Below, piece after piece: positions 8,226 through 18,051 of a DNA stretch of 64,000 nucleotides. The position numbers were made by a program, and so were the translations under genes. Source of the stretch: Deltaproteobacteria bacterium (GTDB lineage Bacteria; Desulfobacterota; Desulfuromonadia; Desulfuromonadales; Geopsychrobacteraceae); assembly GCA_018399135.1 (NCBI GenBank), contig JAGYPB010000007.1:1-64000 (forward strand). Direction: 5' to 3'. Each line of letters starts with the position of its first letter. The stretch's first letter is position 1. The notes beneath the pieces were generated by a model, which saw only the letters and a list, made by a program, of their open reading frames with translations, had not been told where the DNA came from and ran no database searches.

Positions 8226-10597
8226 TGCATTTTTTTTCAAATTGCTATAACCGTCTGCAGGGTCGCCGCGGTTGGCTGCTGCTGGTGCTGTTGGCACTGC
8301 TGGTGCTCAGCGGTTGGAACTTGTCGCGACTGGATATCGAAGACACTATCGTCGCCATGCTTCCCGACGGTGAATCCCAGGTAGCGCGGGATTTTGAGCT
8401 ACTGCAACAATCCCCTTTTGCTCGGAAAGTGGTTATCCACCTGCGTGCCGATTCCACGGCTGCTGTCCCCCTGCTCAATGCGACCACCGCCCAGCTGCGT
8501 GAGGCCTTACCCGAACCCTGGTTTGTAGATCCCCTCAGTGGTCCAGTCCAGATCCATCCCCAGCGTCTGCTCAATGATCTGCTCGAATCCTTGCCCCTGC
8601 TCCTTGATGAGGGTGATCTGGCGCAACTGGAACAGCGTCTTGACGATGAAGGTGTCGAATTGACACTGGCGGAAAATCTTTCCGAGCTATTGCAGCCCCA
8701 AGGGATCTTTGTCCGTGAGCGTATCCGTCGCGACCCCTTTTCCCTCTATCTGGCGGCGCTGGACAAGTTGCGCAGCGTCAACCCCCTGCCGGAAGTACGT
8801 ATCGAAGGGAGGTTCTTTGTCAGTCATGATGGTTTGAGCCGCATGATCCTTGCCGATACCCCGGTTGTCATCACTGATGCCGATGGTGCAAAACAATTGC
8901 TGGACGCCTTCGAACAGGCGCGCCAGTCGTTGCCGGCGGGTATTTCTGCCGAACTGATCAGTGGCCATGCCTATACCCTGGCCAACGCCGAGGTCATTCA
9001 GAGCGACATGCGGACCCTGTTGCTGGTGTCCGGGGGCGGCTTGCTGCTGCTGTTTGTGCTGTTGATTGGCAAATTACGTGCCGTACCGGTGCTGCTGCTG
9101 CCATTTTTCAGTGTCGCCGCCGCCTTGTTGGTGGTGTCCTTGTTTGCGAACCAGGTATCGGGTATTACCATCGGTTTTGGCGCGGTTGTCCTCGGCATCA
9201 CTATCGATTTTGCCCTGCATGTCTATTTTGCCCTGGCCCGGCGTGGGAGTGAGCGCCCGGAAATGTTGCGTCTGGTGGCCCGGCCGGTGGTGTTTGGCGG
9301 TCTGACGACCCTGGCGGCGTTCAGCGTCCTGGCCTTTTCCGACCTGCCCGGTCAGCGCCAACTTGGCCTGTTTGCCGGTGCCGGGATTGTTGCCGCCGTC
9401 CTGCTGGCGCTGCTGGTTCTCCCTCACTTTATCCCGCGCACAGCTGCGGTTGTCCCCGGGGTGCGGCTGAATGGCAAACGTTCGCTACTGGTGCGCTTCC
9501 CTGCCGTGCGTTATGGCGTCATTGGCCTGTGGGCTGCCTTGTGCGGGACGAGTTTGTTGATGCTGCCGCAGCTGTCTTTTAACGGTGAATTACGTCAGCT
9601 TGGCTATCTGCCCGACCAGCTTCAGCAGGCTGAAAAAAGCTTAAATCAGGCCTGGGGGGATGTCCGTGGCCGTGCCATGATTGTTGTCAGCGCCAGCGAT
9701 CTGGAACAACTGCTGCGGCACAATGAACAGGTGTGGCAGGTGTTGGGTGATCAGCAGCTGCAGTCAGAAGCCGTCAGCCTGGCACCGCTACTGCTGTCAG
9801 AGAGAACCCGTCAGCAGCGGATTGCCAATTGGCAACAATTTTGGCAGCAACATCAGGCCCCGACAGCAGAGCGATTAGCTGATCTGGGCACGGGCTATGG
9901 TTTTAGCTCACGTGCCTTTGCTCCTTTTTTCGACCATCTGGAACAGATCCCGGCGCCCACCGATCTTACCGCCCTTGAGAGCTGGGGGCTGGGGGAGCTG
10001 GTCCATGCCCTGTTGCAGGAGGATGAAAACGGCTACCGGCTGATCACCCTGCTGCCTGATCGTCCGGAACAGATAGCCGCTCTGTTGCAACCGGATGTCT
10101 TGCCGGCTGGGACCGTGCTGGTTTCCCAGGGCGTTTTTGCTGACCAGTTGGCGCAGGAAATCGTTGCTGACTTCTATCAGTTCATGAGCTTTGCCGGACT
10201 GGCGGTGGTGTTACTGCTCGGGATGTTGTTTCGCCGTGTGACTGACGTTGTTGTTGCTCTGCTGCCGGCGCTGACCGGACTGCTGGTGTTGCTCGGCGGT
10301 ATGGCCTGGCTTGGGCTGGAGCTGAATCTTTTTAACGTCATTGCCTCTTTGTTGATTATCGGGCTCGGGGTTGATTACGGTATTTTTATGGTCTGTCATG
10401 GCCAGAGCAAGGAAGACCTGGCCTCGGTGCGCGCAGTGCTGGTATCGGGGCTCTCGACCCTGATCGGCTTTGGTGCCCTGACCCTCGCCCAGCACCCGGC
10501 GCTTTTTTCCATCGGCCTGACCCTGCTGCTGGGTATCAGTGCGGCCATGCCGACGGCGATTCTGGTCCTGCCGGCGTTACGGAGGCAACAGCAATGA
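8225..10597 (+). CDS. MMPL/RND-family exporter
   Basis: 790 aa, two sets of TM segments; 'GFGAVVLGITIDFALHVYFAL' and 'LLIIGLGVDYGIFMVCHG'. Confidence 0.9.
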   Translation: MHFFSNCYNRLQGRRGWLLLVLLALLVLSGWNLSRLDIEDTIVAMLPDGESQVARDFELLQQSPFARKVVIHLRADSTAAVPLLNATTAQLREALPEPWFVDPLSGPVQIHPQRLLNDLLESLPLLLDEGDLAQLEQRLDDEGVELTLAENLSELLQPQGIFVRERIRRDPFSLYLAALDKLRSVNPLPEVRIEGRFFVSHDGLSRMILADTPVVITDADGAKQLLDAFEQARQSLPAGISAELISGHAYTLANAEVIQSDMRTLLLVSGGGLLLLFVLLIGKLRAVPVLLLPFFSVAAALLVVSLFANQVSGITIGFGAVVLGITIDFALHVYFALARRGSERPEMLRLVARPVVFGGLTTLAAFSVLAFSDLPGQRQLGLFAGAGIVAAVLLALLVLPHFIPRTAAVVPGVRLNGKRSLLVRFPAVRYGVIGLWAALCGTSLLMLPQLSFNGELRQLGYLPDQLQQAEKSLNQAWGDVRGRAMIVVSASDLEQLLRHNEQVWQVLGDQQLQSEAVSLAPLLLSERTRQQRIANWQQFWQQHQAPTAERLADLGTGYGFSSRAFAPFFDHLEQIPAPTDLTALESWGLGELVHALLQEDENGYRLITLLPDRPEQIAALLQPDVLPAGTVLVSQGVFADQLAQEIVADFYQFMSFAGLAVVLLLGMLFRRVTDVVVALLPALTGLLVLLGGMAWLGLELNLFNVIASLLIIGLGVDYGIFMVCHGQSKEDLASVRAVLVSGLSTLIGFGALTLAQHPALFSIGLTLLLGISAAMPTAILVLPALRRQQQ

Positions 10598-11262
10598 TAC
10601 TGCGGATTGTTTTGTCTCTGGTGTTTCTGTTCAACGCTGCCTGCGCCCCGGTTCCGCAGCCGCTTGATCTCAACGAGATCTGTTTGCAGGAGCTCTCTGC
10701 CGCTGAGGTTACTGAACTGCACTGGCTTAATCGGGCCGATACCTGGCGGTTACGCCAGAGTGCACTGTTGGAATTGCGTGGACGAAAAGTTGCCCTTGAA
10801 GGGTTCATGGTTCTTGACCTGGGCGCACAGCGGTTGCACATGGTTGCTATGAACGAAATGGGTGTGGTGTTTTTCGAATTGATCGTGACACCAGAAAGTC
10901 AAGAATTGCGCCGGGTCCTGCCGCAATTGCAGCAGCAGCCTGGTCTGGCAGAGGGGATTGCTGCCAGTCTGCGACGTATCTATCTGGATCCTCAGCCCCG
11001 AAGAACCGATCAGGCACAGATGTCCAAAACCAGCCTGCGTTTGTGGCGTTCGCTGACGGACGGGGATTTGAGTTTTACCTTTGATTGCGATGGCCGGTTG
11101 CGCAAGACACGACAGCGCAGTGGTACTCAAAACTGGCAGATTATCTATGAAAATTATCACCTGGTAGCAGACCGGGCTGTGCCGGAAAAAATTCTGATGA
11201 ATGAGTTGCAGCATGCTGTCACCTTGACACTGTGGCAAAGAGAGATCACTTTAGAACCATGA
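10594..11262 (+). CDS. Putative lipoprotein, DUF3261-like as found in aryl polyene clusters
   Basis: Lipobox 'LFNAAC'; position after MMPL and before a dehydratase; ATGA overlaps on both sides. Confidence 0.6.
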   Translation: MILRIVLSLVFLFNAACAPVPQPLDLNEICLQELSAAEVTELHWLNRADTWRLRQSALLELRGRKVALEGFMVLDLGAQRLHMVAMNEMGVVFFELIVTPESQELRRVLPQLQQQPGLAEGIAASLRRIYLDPQPRRTDQAQMSKTSLRLWRSLTDGDLSFTFDCDGRLRKTRQRSGTQNWQIIYENYHLVADRAVPEKILMNELQHAVTLTLWQREITLEP

Positions 11263-11639
11263 ATCAGATGCGAGAAGCCATTCATCAAGCTGCTGTAGCA
11301 CCACCCCGGATAAGCGCCGGTCACGGCCGCCAGCAATATCGGTTTGGCACAAACTTTCCTGGCTTTTCCGGTCATTTCCCCGGTTATCCGGTGTTGCCTG
11401 CAGTGCTGCAATCCCTGCTTGCGCAAATGCTGGCTGAGCAGATTGTCGGTCGAGCATTATGTTTTAAAACATTGCAACAGGCGAAGTTTACTCGTCAGGT
11501 GCGCCCCGATGAACAGCTTGACGTTACTGTTGAATGCCGGCAACAGCAGGGGGGATACCGTTGTCAAGCGATCTTGACAATCGCTGATGAGCGCGCGGCC
11601 CAGTTTGTCCTGTTCCTTGAAGAGAGATCTACATCATGA
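11259..11639 (+). CDS. Second hotdog-fold dehydratase-like protein (ApeI/FabZ-like)
   Basis: 'NFPGFSGHFPGYPVLPAVLQSLLAQMLAE' resembles FabZ 'GHFPGxPVxPG'. Confidence 0.75.
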   Translation: MNQMREAIHQAAVAPPRISAGHGRQQYRFGTNFPGFSGHFPGYPVLPAVLQSLLAQMLAEQIVGRALCFKTLQQAKFTRQVRPDEQLDVTVECRQQQGGYRCQAILTIADERAAQFVLFLEERSTS

Positions 11640-12097
11640 GAAAACCATATTTTCGCCTCTGCAATGATGCCCCAGAGCCACTGCGCACCCGCGTACAGCG
11701 CACCGTGCGTTTTGAAGAGGTTGATCCGTTGGGTATTGTCTGGCACGGACGTTATCCGAGCTATCTGGAGGACGGACGGGTTGCTTTGGGGAGTAACTAC
11801 GGCCTGGGTTATATGGATTTTTATCATCAGGGGGTGATGGCGCCGATCAAGCAGATGCATCTGGATTATCAATTGCCTCTGCGTTTTGAGGAGGAATTTA
11901 CTATTGAAGCGCTGCTGCACTGGAGTGATGCCACTCGCCTCAACCATGAGTTTATATTGCGTAACCGCGCTGAGCAGGTGGTCACGTCTGGCTATACGGT
12001 GCAGTTACTGACCGATCCGCAGCAGCGCGTGCTCCTGGTGCCGCCGCCTTTCTACGAAGAATTTCGCCGGCGTTGGCGCTCCGGAGAGCTGCTATGA
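11636..12097 (+). CDS. Acyl-CoA/ACP thioesterase, YbgC/4HBT-like
   Basis: 'VRFEEVDPLGIVWHGRYPSYLEDGRVAL' 4HBT signature. Confidence 0.85.
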   Translation: MRKPYFRLCNDAPEPLRTRVQRTVRFEEVDPLGIVWHGRYPSYLEDGRVALGSNYGLGYMDFYHQGVMAPIKQMHLDYQLPLRFEEEFTIEALLHWSDATRLNHEFILRNRAEQVVTSGYTVQLLTDPQQRVLLVPPPFYEEFRRRWRSGELL

Positions 12098-13224
12098 AGC
12101 AGGTGGTGCTCAGTCGTTCGGCCCTGGTCACCCCCCTGGGTGATGGTGGTGATACCCTGTGGCAGCAGTTGGTTGCCGGGGGTACCGCCATTGCCCCCCT
12201 GACGCGCTTTGCTACGGGAAACTACATCAGTTCTTATGCCGCCTGTATCGAGGGGCTGGTGGCCGCGGACGCAGAGTCATTGATGGCTCCCCTGTTGGAG
12301 CGGGTGGCAGAGCAGATGGGCCCGGTTCCAGCGGATTGCCGCTTGCTCATCGCTACCACCAAGGGTGAGATCGACCGCCTCGAAACTCGCAGTCGCGCCG
12401 GTCTGGCACCGACTTTGGCTGATTTGCCGGAAGCTTTTATCCGGCAGGTAGAGCAGCGCTTTCATCTGCCCCCCGGGGGGTTGAATATCAACGCCGCCTG
12501 TGCTTCATCCACCATCGCGGTGGCCCGTGGTGCCGCGCTGATTGCCGCTGGTCAGGCTTCTGCGGTGCTGGTGTATGCGGCGGATCTGGTCAGTGAGTTC
12601 GTTTTCTCCGGCTTTTCAGCGTTGCAGGCTCTCTCGCCGCACGTCTGCCGCCCTTTCGATCAGCAGCGCAGTGGTCTTAATCTAGGCGAGGCCGGAGTTG
12701 CCCTGCTACTTCTTGACGAAGAGCGGGCGCTGCAGAATAAGGCACCGATCATGGCACGGATTGCCGGGTGGGGGGCGGCCAATGATGCCCATCACGTCAC
12801 CGCCCCGGCGCGTGATGGTTGCGGTCTGATACTCGCCTGTCGCCAGGCCCTCAGCAGCGCTGAGATCAGCGCAGAGCAGATCTGCGCCATTAATGCCCAT
12901 GGCACCGGCACCTTGTATAACGATGCGATGGAACTTACCGCCTTTCATGCCTTGTTTGCTGAAAGACTGCCACCGTTGCACGGTATCAAGGGAAGTATCG
13001 GTCATTGCCTCGGCGCCGCCGGTGCGGTCGAGGTAGCGGTAGGTGCGCGCGCCCTGGCCGAGCAATTGTTGCCGCCGACCGTTGGCTGCCGTAATCCGGA
13101 AGCGGTCAGTGACGGCCGGGTCGGGGAAAAACAGCAGCCGCTCAGTGGTGATTATCTGCTCTGTTGCAATTCCGGTTTCGGCGGTATCAACGGGGCCCTG
13201 GTGTTGCAGAGGATCATGTCATGA
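12094..13224 (+). CDS. Beta-ketoacyl-ACP synthase (ketosynthase)
   Basis: 'NINAACASSTIAVARGAALI' with Cys; 'NAHGTGTLYND'; 'KGSIGHCLGAAGAVE'. Confidence 0.9.
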   Translation: MKQVVLSRSALVTPLGDGGDTLWQQLVAGGTAIAPLTRFATGNYISSYAACIEGLVAADAESLMAPLLERVAEQMGPVPADCRLLIATTKGEIDRLETRSRAGLAPTLADLPEAFIRQVEQRFHLPPGGLNINAACASSTIAVARGAALIAAGQASAVLVYAADLVSEFVFSGFSALQALSPHVCRPFDQQRSGLNLGEAGVALLLLDEERALQNKAPIMARIAGWGAANDAHHVTAPARDGCGLILACRQALSSAEISAEQICAINAHGTGTLYNDAMELTAFHALFAERLPPLHGIKGSIGHCLGAAGAVEVAVGARALAEQLLPPTVGCRNPEAVSDGRVGEKQQPLSGDYLLCCNSGFGGINGALVLQRIMS

Positions 13225-13934
13225 CAGGATGGATCAACGGGATCGGCTGGGTATCAACAATGGGTTGCGGCCGCGGTCGTACGGCAGGCTTAGTGCCGAT
13301 CTGGAATGACAGGCTGGCCATCCCGGCGCGCAAAGATTTATTCGCCCATACGGATCTGCGTTTTGGTCGCCTTGATGGCTTTTCGCGAACCGGTCTGGCC
13401 GGAATCACCATGTGCCTGCGGGATGCCGGCCGTGAAGAATGGCAGGACAAGCGTGCGATTGCCACCATGGCGGTAACCACAAGTGGTTGTTTGCAGACCG
13501 ATCTTGATTATCAGGCAACAGTCATTGAAGGTGACGGTAAGCTGGCAAGTCCCAATCTGTTCGCCTATACGCTGCCCAATTGTTTTCTCGGTGAAGCTGC
13601 ACTGCGCTTCGGGTTGACCGGCAACAGTCTGATTCTGCAGCAGAATGGCGGCGCTGATCTGGATGTGTTGAGCCGGGCGCTGGAGGAACTGACATGGAGC
13701 GGCAGCATCGGGGTTATCGCCGGATTTTGTGAGGTGCCGGTAGCCGGATTGGCATGTCCCCCCACTGGTTATGGGAGCCTCTTTGTGTTGATCGAGGGCA
13801 TCCCTGACCCTCAGTCCGGGTGTTATGGTAAGCTCACCTTAACAGGCAACAAATTATTTTTTAATGATACCCCGCTTGCAAGTTTTACTCACCTGATGGA
13901 CGCGTGTTTTACGGTAACTGATCGCCGTGTATAG
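13221..13934 (+). CDS. Truncated/degenerate beta-ketoacyl synthase-like protein (chain-length-factor-like)
   Basis: 'RLDGFSRTGLAGI', 'SPNLFAYTLPNCFLGEAALRFGLTGNSL' KS N-terminal-like; no Cys at the nucleophile position ('LILQQNGGADLD'). Confidence 0.7.
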   Translation: MTGWINGIGWVSTMGCGRGRTAGLVPIWNDRLAIPARKDLFAHTDLRFGRLDGFSRTGLAGITMCLRDAGREEWQDKRAIATMAVTTSGCLQTDLDYQATVIEGDGKLASPNLFAYTLPNCFLGEAALRFGLTGNSLILQQNGGADLDVLSRALEELTWSGSIGVIAGFCEVPVAGLACPPTGYGSLFVLIEGIPDPQSGCYGKLTLTGNKLFFNDTPLASFTHLMDACFTVTDRRV

Positions 13935-13969
13935 TGGGTGCTGAATAGTCACAAAAGGAGTTTGAAGCG

Positions 13970-15223
13970 ATGAAGATGGAGTTAATCTATCCCCGCTGGC
14001 CGAAGCTTGACCGACAAACCGAGTTTCACTTGCCGCCTCATGGGCCGGTGGTGTTTGCTGCGGCTCTGCCGGATGATGTCGACCTGACATTCACCGATGA
14101 CAACCTGCAGCCGATTGATTTCGATACCGACTGCGACCTGGTGGCCATTTCGACCATGCTGACTTCCCAATTACCACGGGCGTTCGAGATTGCCCGTGAA
14201 TTCCGTCAACGCGGCAAAAAAGTTATCTTTGGCGGCATTTCGACCATGCTCCATGCCGAGGAAGTGCAACAGCACGCAGACGCGGTTTTTTTAGGTGAGG
14301 TTGAAGGGCGGATCGATGCGGTGCTGGATGATTTTCGTCGCGGGGAGCTGAAGCCTGTCTATGATTACATGCACCAGCATCCCGATATCGAGCTGGTCGG
14401 AACCGCGCGCCGCGAGATCCTCGACCGTGAACTGTATAACTATCGTGGGGTGCAGATGCTCGATCTGGTTCATGCTTCGCGCGGTTGCAAGTTTGATTGT
14501 TTTCCCTGCTGTACCGGTTTTCTCGGCGGCAAGACGTTTCGCCCGCGTCCCATCGACAAAGTCATCGAAGAAATGGAAGCGATCCGGAATAACCGCTTGT
14601 TTATTGTAGACAACTCCCTGGCCCAGGATCGCGACTGGTTGCTGGAGCTATTCAAGGCGATGGAGCCGTTAAAGAAAAAATGGGTTTCTCATCCGATTCT
14701 GGATGATGATGAAGTGCTTAAATGGGCGGCAAAAGCCGGGGCCTGGTATGTTTACCAGGCGGTGTTTGACACTTCCGATACTATCCGCAACCGGGTTCGC
14801 AGGCTCAAAGATCACGGCATCGGGGTTGAGGGAACCATTATCCTTGGCACCGACGATCAATCCGAGGATGACATCAAACGGTTGGTCGATTTTCTTCTCG
14901 AAATCGAGCTGGATGTTGCTGAATTTACCATTCTGACTCCCTTTCCCCAGTCCCCCATCCGTCGTAAGCTGGCACAGGAAGGGAGAATTCTCTCCAATGA
15001 CTGGAGCCGGTATACCGCCGACAAGGTGGTGTTTCAACCGAAACAAATGTCCCCGGAAAAACTCCAGGAGCTCTATTACTACGCCTGGGATCATTTCTAT
15101 GCCCAGAGCGGACATCAGCTCAAAATGGGTGAACTGTTCAAACAGGTTATTCGCCGTGAGATGGATGATGGCACCTACCATCGTTATAATCCGCGCAAAC
15201 GGCGGATCTTTCAAAAGGCGTGA
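13970..15223 (+). CDS. Radical SAM protein with B12-binding-type N-terminus
   Basis: CX3CX2C 'RGCKFDCFPC'; N-terminal Rossmann-like B12-binding-type region. Confidence 0.88.
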   Translation: MKMELIYPRWPKLDRQTEFHLPPHGPVVFAAALPDDVDLTFTDDNLQPIDFDTDCDLVAISTMLTSQLPRAFEIAREFRQRGKKVIFGGISTMLHAEEVQQHADAVFLGEVEGRIDAVLDDFRRGELKPVYDYMHQHPDIELVGTARREILDRELYNYRGVQMLDLVHASRGCKFDCFPCCTGFLGGKTFRPRPIDKVIEEMEAIRNNRLFIVDNSLAQDRDWLLELFKAMEPLKKKWVSHPILDDDEVLKWAAKAGAWYVYQAVFDTSDTIRNRVRRLKDHGIGVEGTIILGTDDQSEDDIKRLVDFLLEIELDVAEFTILTPFPQSPIRRKLAQEGRILSNDWSRYTADKVVFQPKQMSPEKLQELYYYAWDHFYAQSGHQLKMGELFKQVIRREMDDGTYHRYNPRKRRIFQKA

Positions 15224-15226
15224 GGA

Positions 15227-16588
15227 ATGAGCCGGATTTTTATCCTCTCCAGTAACACCGCTATTGACCCTTATCCGGTCTATCCGTTGGGGATGGCGGT
15301 GGTTGCGGGAATATTACAGACCGCCGGGCATCAGGTGATGCAGCATGATTGCCTGGCTCAGGGGGCTGAACCACAATTGCTGAAAGAAAAAATTCGGCGA
15401 TTTTCTCCCCATATCCTCGCCTTGTCGTTGCGAAATATCGACAATGTCGATTCTTTTTCCGGTGATGCCGGCTGGTTTTTGCACGCGGCCAGAGCGCTGG
15501 TCGCATCCTTGCGGCTGATTAGTCCTGTTCCGATAGTTGTCGGTGGCCCGGCGTTGACCATTATGCCCGAAGCGATTGCTGACTATCTTCAGGTTGATCA
15601 TGCCATTGTTGGTGAGGCGGAATGCACTTTTCCGGAACTGGTGGCAGCACTGGAGCGCGGTGAAACTCTTCCCCGGGTGATTCAGCGCGGTCTGCCTGTC
15701 TCTGGTAGCGAGTTTGGTGTCCCTGTTTATGATCCGGAGCTGGTGAGCTTTTACCAGCAGCACAGTGGCATGCTGAATCTGCAGACCAAACGTGGCTGCC
15801 CCTACCGGTGCAGCTACTGTTCCTATCCTCATCTGGAGGGGGGACAATTTCGGGTACGTGACCCGCTTCAGGTGGTTGATGAGCTGCAACGACTTAAAAG
15901 CGACCATGGCACAAATCATGTGTTTTTTACTGATTCGGTCTTCAATGATCCCAGAGGCCAGTATCTTCAGCTGGTCGAGGAAATCTTGCGCGCTGATCTC
16001 GATCTGAAGTGGTCGGCTTTTTTCCGCCCCCAGGGATTTGGTCACCAGGAACTGAAGCTGATGAAGCGCGCCGGTCTTTATGCTCTGGAGCTGGGAACGG
16101 ACGCAGCCAGTGATGCAACCCTGGCAGGAATCAGTAAGGGCCTGACCTTTGCTGAAGTGCTCGAAATAAATGATGCCTGTATCAAGGAGCGCTTGCCGGC
16201 AGCACATTTCGTTATGTTTGGCGTTCCCGATGAAACTGAAGTGACGGTGAGTGAAGGGCTAGAGAACATGAAAGCTCTGCGAGAGTCGGTGGTGTTTGCT
16301 TTCTCCGGCATCCGTATTCTGCCGGAGGCACCCTTACATCGTCGGGCTATCAGCGACGGGGTGATTGCTGCTGACACCCCACTACTTAAACCGGTTTATT
16401 ATTTTTCACCGCAGATTGACCGACAGTTGATGGAAGACCGTATCACCGTAGCCTTTGCCAAAAAACGCAACCGGATTTTCCCTCCGTCAGAAGGGTTGTT
16501 GCGGATGACCGCCATGAAGGGTTTTGGTTTCGTCGGTCTGATGTGGAATCATCTGGTTCGCTTCCCCCCGGCAGCAGCGGTTGAATAA
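15227..16588 (+). CDS. Radical SAM protein with B12-binding-type N-terminus
   Basis: 'KRGCPYRCSYCSYP'; N-terminal 'PLGMAVVAGILQTAGHQV...PIVVGGPALTIMPE...VGEAECTFPEL'. Confidence 0.9.
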   Translation: MSRIFILSSNTAIDPYPVYPLGMAVVAGILQTAGHQVMQHDCLAQGAEPQLLKEKIRRFSPHILALSLRNIDNVDSFSGDAGWFLHAARALVASLRLISPVPIVVGGPALTIMPEAIADYLQVDHAIVGEAECTFPELVAALERGETLPRVIQRGLPVSGSEFGVPVYDPELVSFYQQHSGMLNLQTKRGCPYRCSYCSYPHLEGGQFRVRDPLQVVDELQRLKSDHGTNHVFFTDSVFNDPRGQYLQLVEEILRADLDLKWSAFFRPQGFGHQELKLMKRAGLYALELGTDAASDATLAGISKGLTFAEVLEINDACIKERLPAAHFVMFGVPDETEVTVSEGLENMKALRESVVFAFSGIRILPEAPLHRRAISDGVIAADTPLLKPVYYFSPQIDRQLMEDRITVAFAKKRNRIFPPSEGLLRMTAMKGFGFVGLMWNHLVRFPPAAAVE

Positions 16589-16597
16589 GGTGCTATC

Positions 16598-18046
16598 GTG
16601 CCTCAGTTGAACGAACAACATATTCTGCTGGTTCATCCTTTGGGATACCAGAGCGAAGCTGCGCAGCAGGATATTTCCCGGCGCGCTAATATCATGCCCC
16701 CGCTGGGATTGGCGAGCATGGCCGCCTATCTGAACGCGGCGGGGTTTGTCTGCCGTATTCTCGACTGTTACGCTCATCCCGATGCCGATCAGCGCCTGCG
16801 TGAGTTGTTGCGTGATTTCCGCCCTTTTCTGCTGGGGATCAGTTGCACCACCGCCAGCTTTCACGATGGTGTTCGGTTGACGCAGCTGGCCAAAGTTGAA
16901 ACTCCGGGAATCCAGGTGGTGTTTGGTGGCCCTCACGTATCGGCCCTTCAGGATAAAGTGATTGAATTTTCTCCCCTGATTGATGGGGCGGTCATCGGTG
17001 AGGGAGAACAGACTCTGCTCGAACTGGCTAAACGTGGCGGCGAGGCGTCGGAAAAGATCCCTGGCCTGGTCTGGCGTGATGCGAACGGCAAGTCGGTCAA
17101 CAATGGTTATCGTCAGCAGCAGATCGTTCTTGATGACCTGCCTTTTCCCGCTTACGAGCTGCTTGAAGGCTATCCGCAAACCTACAGTCTGCCAATTTTT
17201 AACTACCCGAAAACCCCCAATACCAGCTGTCTTTCCAGTCGCGGTTGCCCTTATCAGTGCAGTTATTGTGATCGCAGCGTGTTTCGCCGCACCTTCCGTT
17301 TCAACTCAGCGGATTATCTTTATCGCCACCTGACGTATCTCAAAGAACGTTTCGGCATCCGTCATATAAACTTCTATGACGATCAGTTTACTTTTCATCG
17401 TGACCGGGTTGAGGAGTTCTGTCGGCTGATGATCGATAAACCCCTGGGGATGACCTTCAATTGCGCGGTGCGCGCCAATCATGTTGATCGTGATCTGCTT
17501 AAACAGATGAAAGCTGCCGGTTGCTGGATGGTCAGCCTGGGTATCGAAAGTGGCGACGCGGAATTGCTGGCGCAACATCGTCAGAACGTTGATCTCGATC
17601 ATCTGGGTGAGACTATCCGCATCATCAAAGGCTGCGGTATCCGCGTCAAGGGGTTGATGATGATGGGGCTGCCGGGGGAAACGGAAGCCTCGATCCGCCG
17701 CAGTATGGACTATTTTCTCTCTCTGCCCATCGATGATATGAACCTCGCCAAGTTTACCCCTTTCCCCGGTTCACCCTTGTACAAAGAGATCCATCAGCAT
17801 GGCAGCTTTGATGAGGACTGGCCGAAGATGGATTGCATGCATTTTCAGTTTATCCCTGACGGCATGGATAAAGAAGTTCTCGAAAAACTGTTCATCGAGT
17901 TTTATAAACAGCACTTCAAGCGCCCACGTATCCTCGCCGGCTACGTCGCGATGCTATGGAAATCGCCGGATAGCTGGCTGCGTTTTATCGCCAGCAGTGG
18001 CCAGTTTCTGCGCTTTGCCTTCAGTAACAAGCGTTATGGGAAGTAG
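16598..18046 (+). CDS. Radical SAM protein with B12-binding-type N-terminus (BchE/HpnJ-like class)
   Basis: 'SRGCPYQCSYCDRSVF'; 'PPLGLASMAAYLNAAGF...QVVFGGPHVSAL...VIGEGEQTLLEL'. Confidence 0.92.
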   Translation: MPQLNEQHILLVHPLGYQSEAAQQDISRRANIMPPLGLASMAAYLNAAGFVCRILDCYAHPDADQRLRELLRDFRPFLLGISCTTASFHDGVRLTQLAKVETPGIQVVFGGPHVSALQDKVIEFSPLIDGAVIGEGEQTLLELAKRGGEASEKIPGLVWRDANGKSVNNGYRQQQIVLDDLPFPAYELLEGYPQTYSLPIFNYPKTPNTSCLSSRGCPYQCSYCDRSVFRRTFRFNSADYLYRHLTYLKERFGIRHINFYDDQFTFHRDRVEEFCRLMIDKPLGMTFNCAVRANHVDRDLLKQMKAAGCWMVSLGIESGDAELLAQHRQNVDLDHLGETIRIIKGCGIRVKGLMMMGLPGETEASIRRSMDYFLSLPIDDMNLAKFTPFPGSPLYKEIHQHGSFDEDWPKMDCMHFQFIPDGMDKEVLEKLFIEFYKQHFKRPRILAGYVAMLWKSPDSWLRFIASSGQFLRFAFSNKRYGK

Positions 18047-18051
18047 GAAAA

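Noticed and set aside
13935-13955. 'gtgctgaatagtcac' as a solo end of the repeat family
   Set aside because: Only ~10 bp match the GCTGAATAGT end; no second arm or core nearby, so chance cannot be excluded.
15314-16207. 297-aa minus-strand ORF
   Set aside because: Fully antisense to a radical SAM gene with clear motifs; translation shows no family-like pattern.
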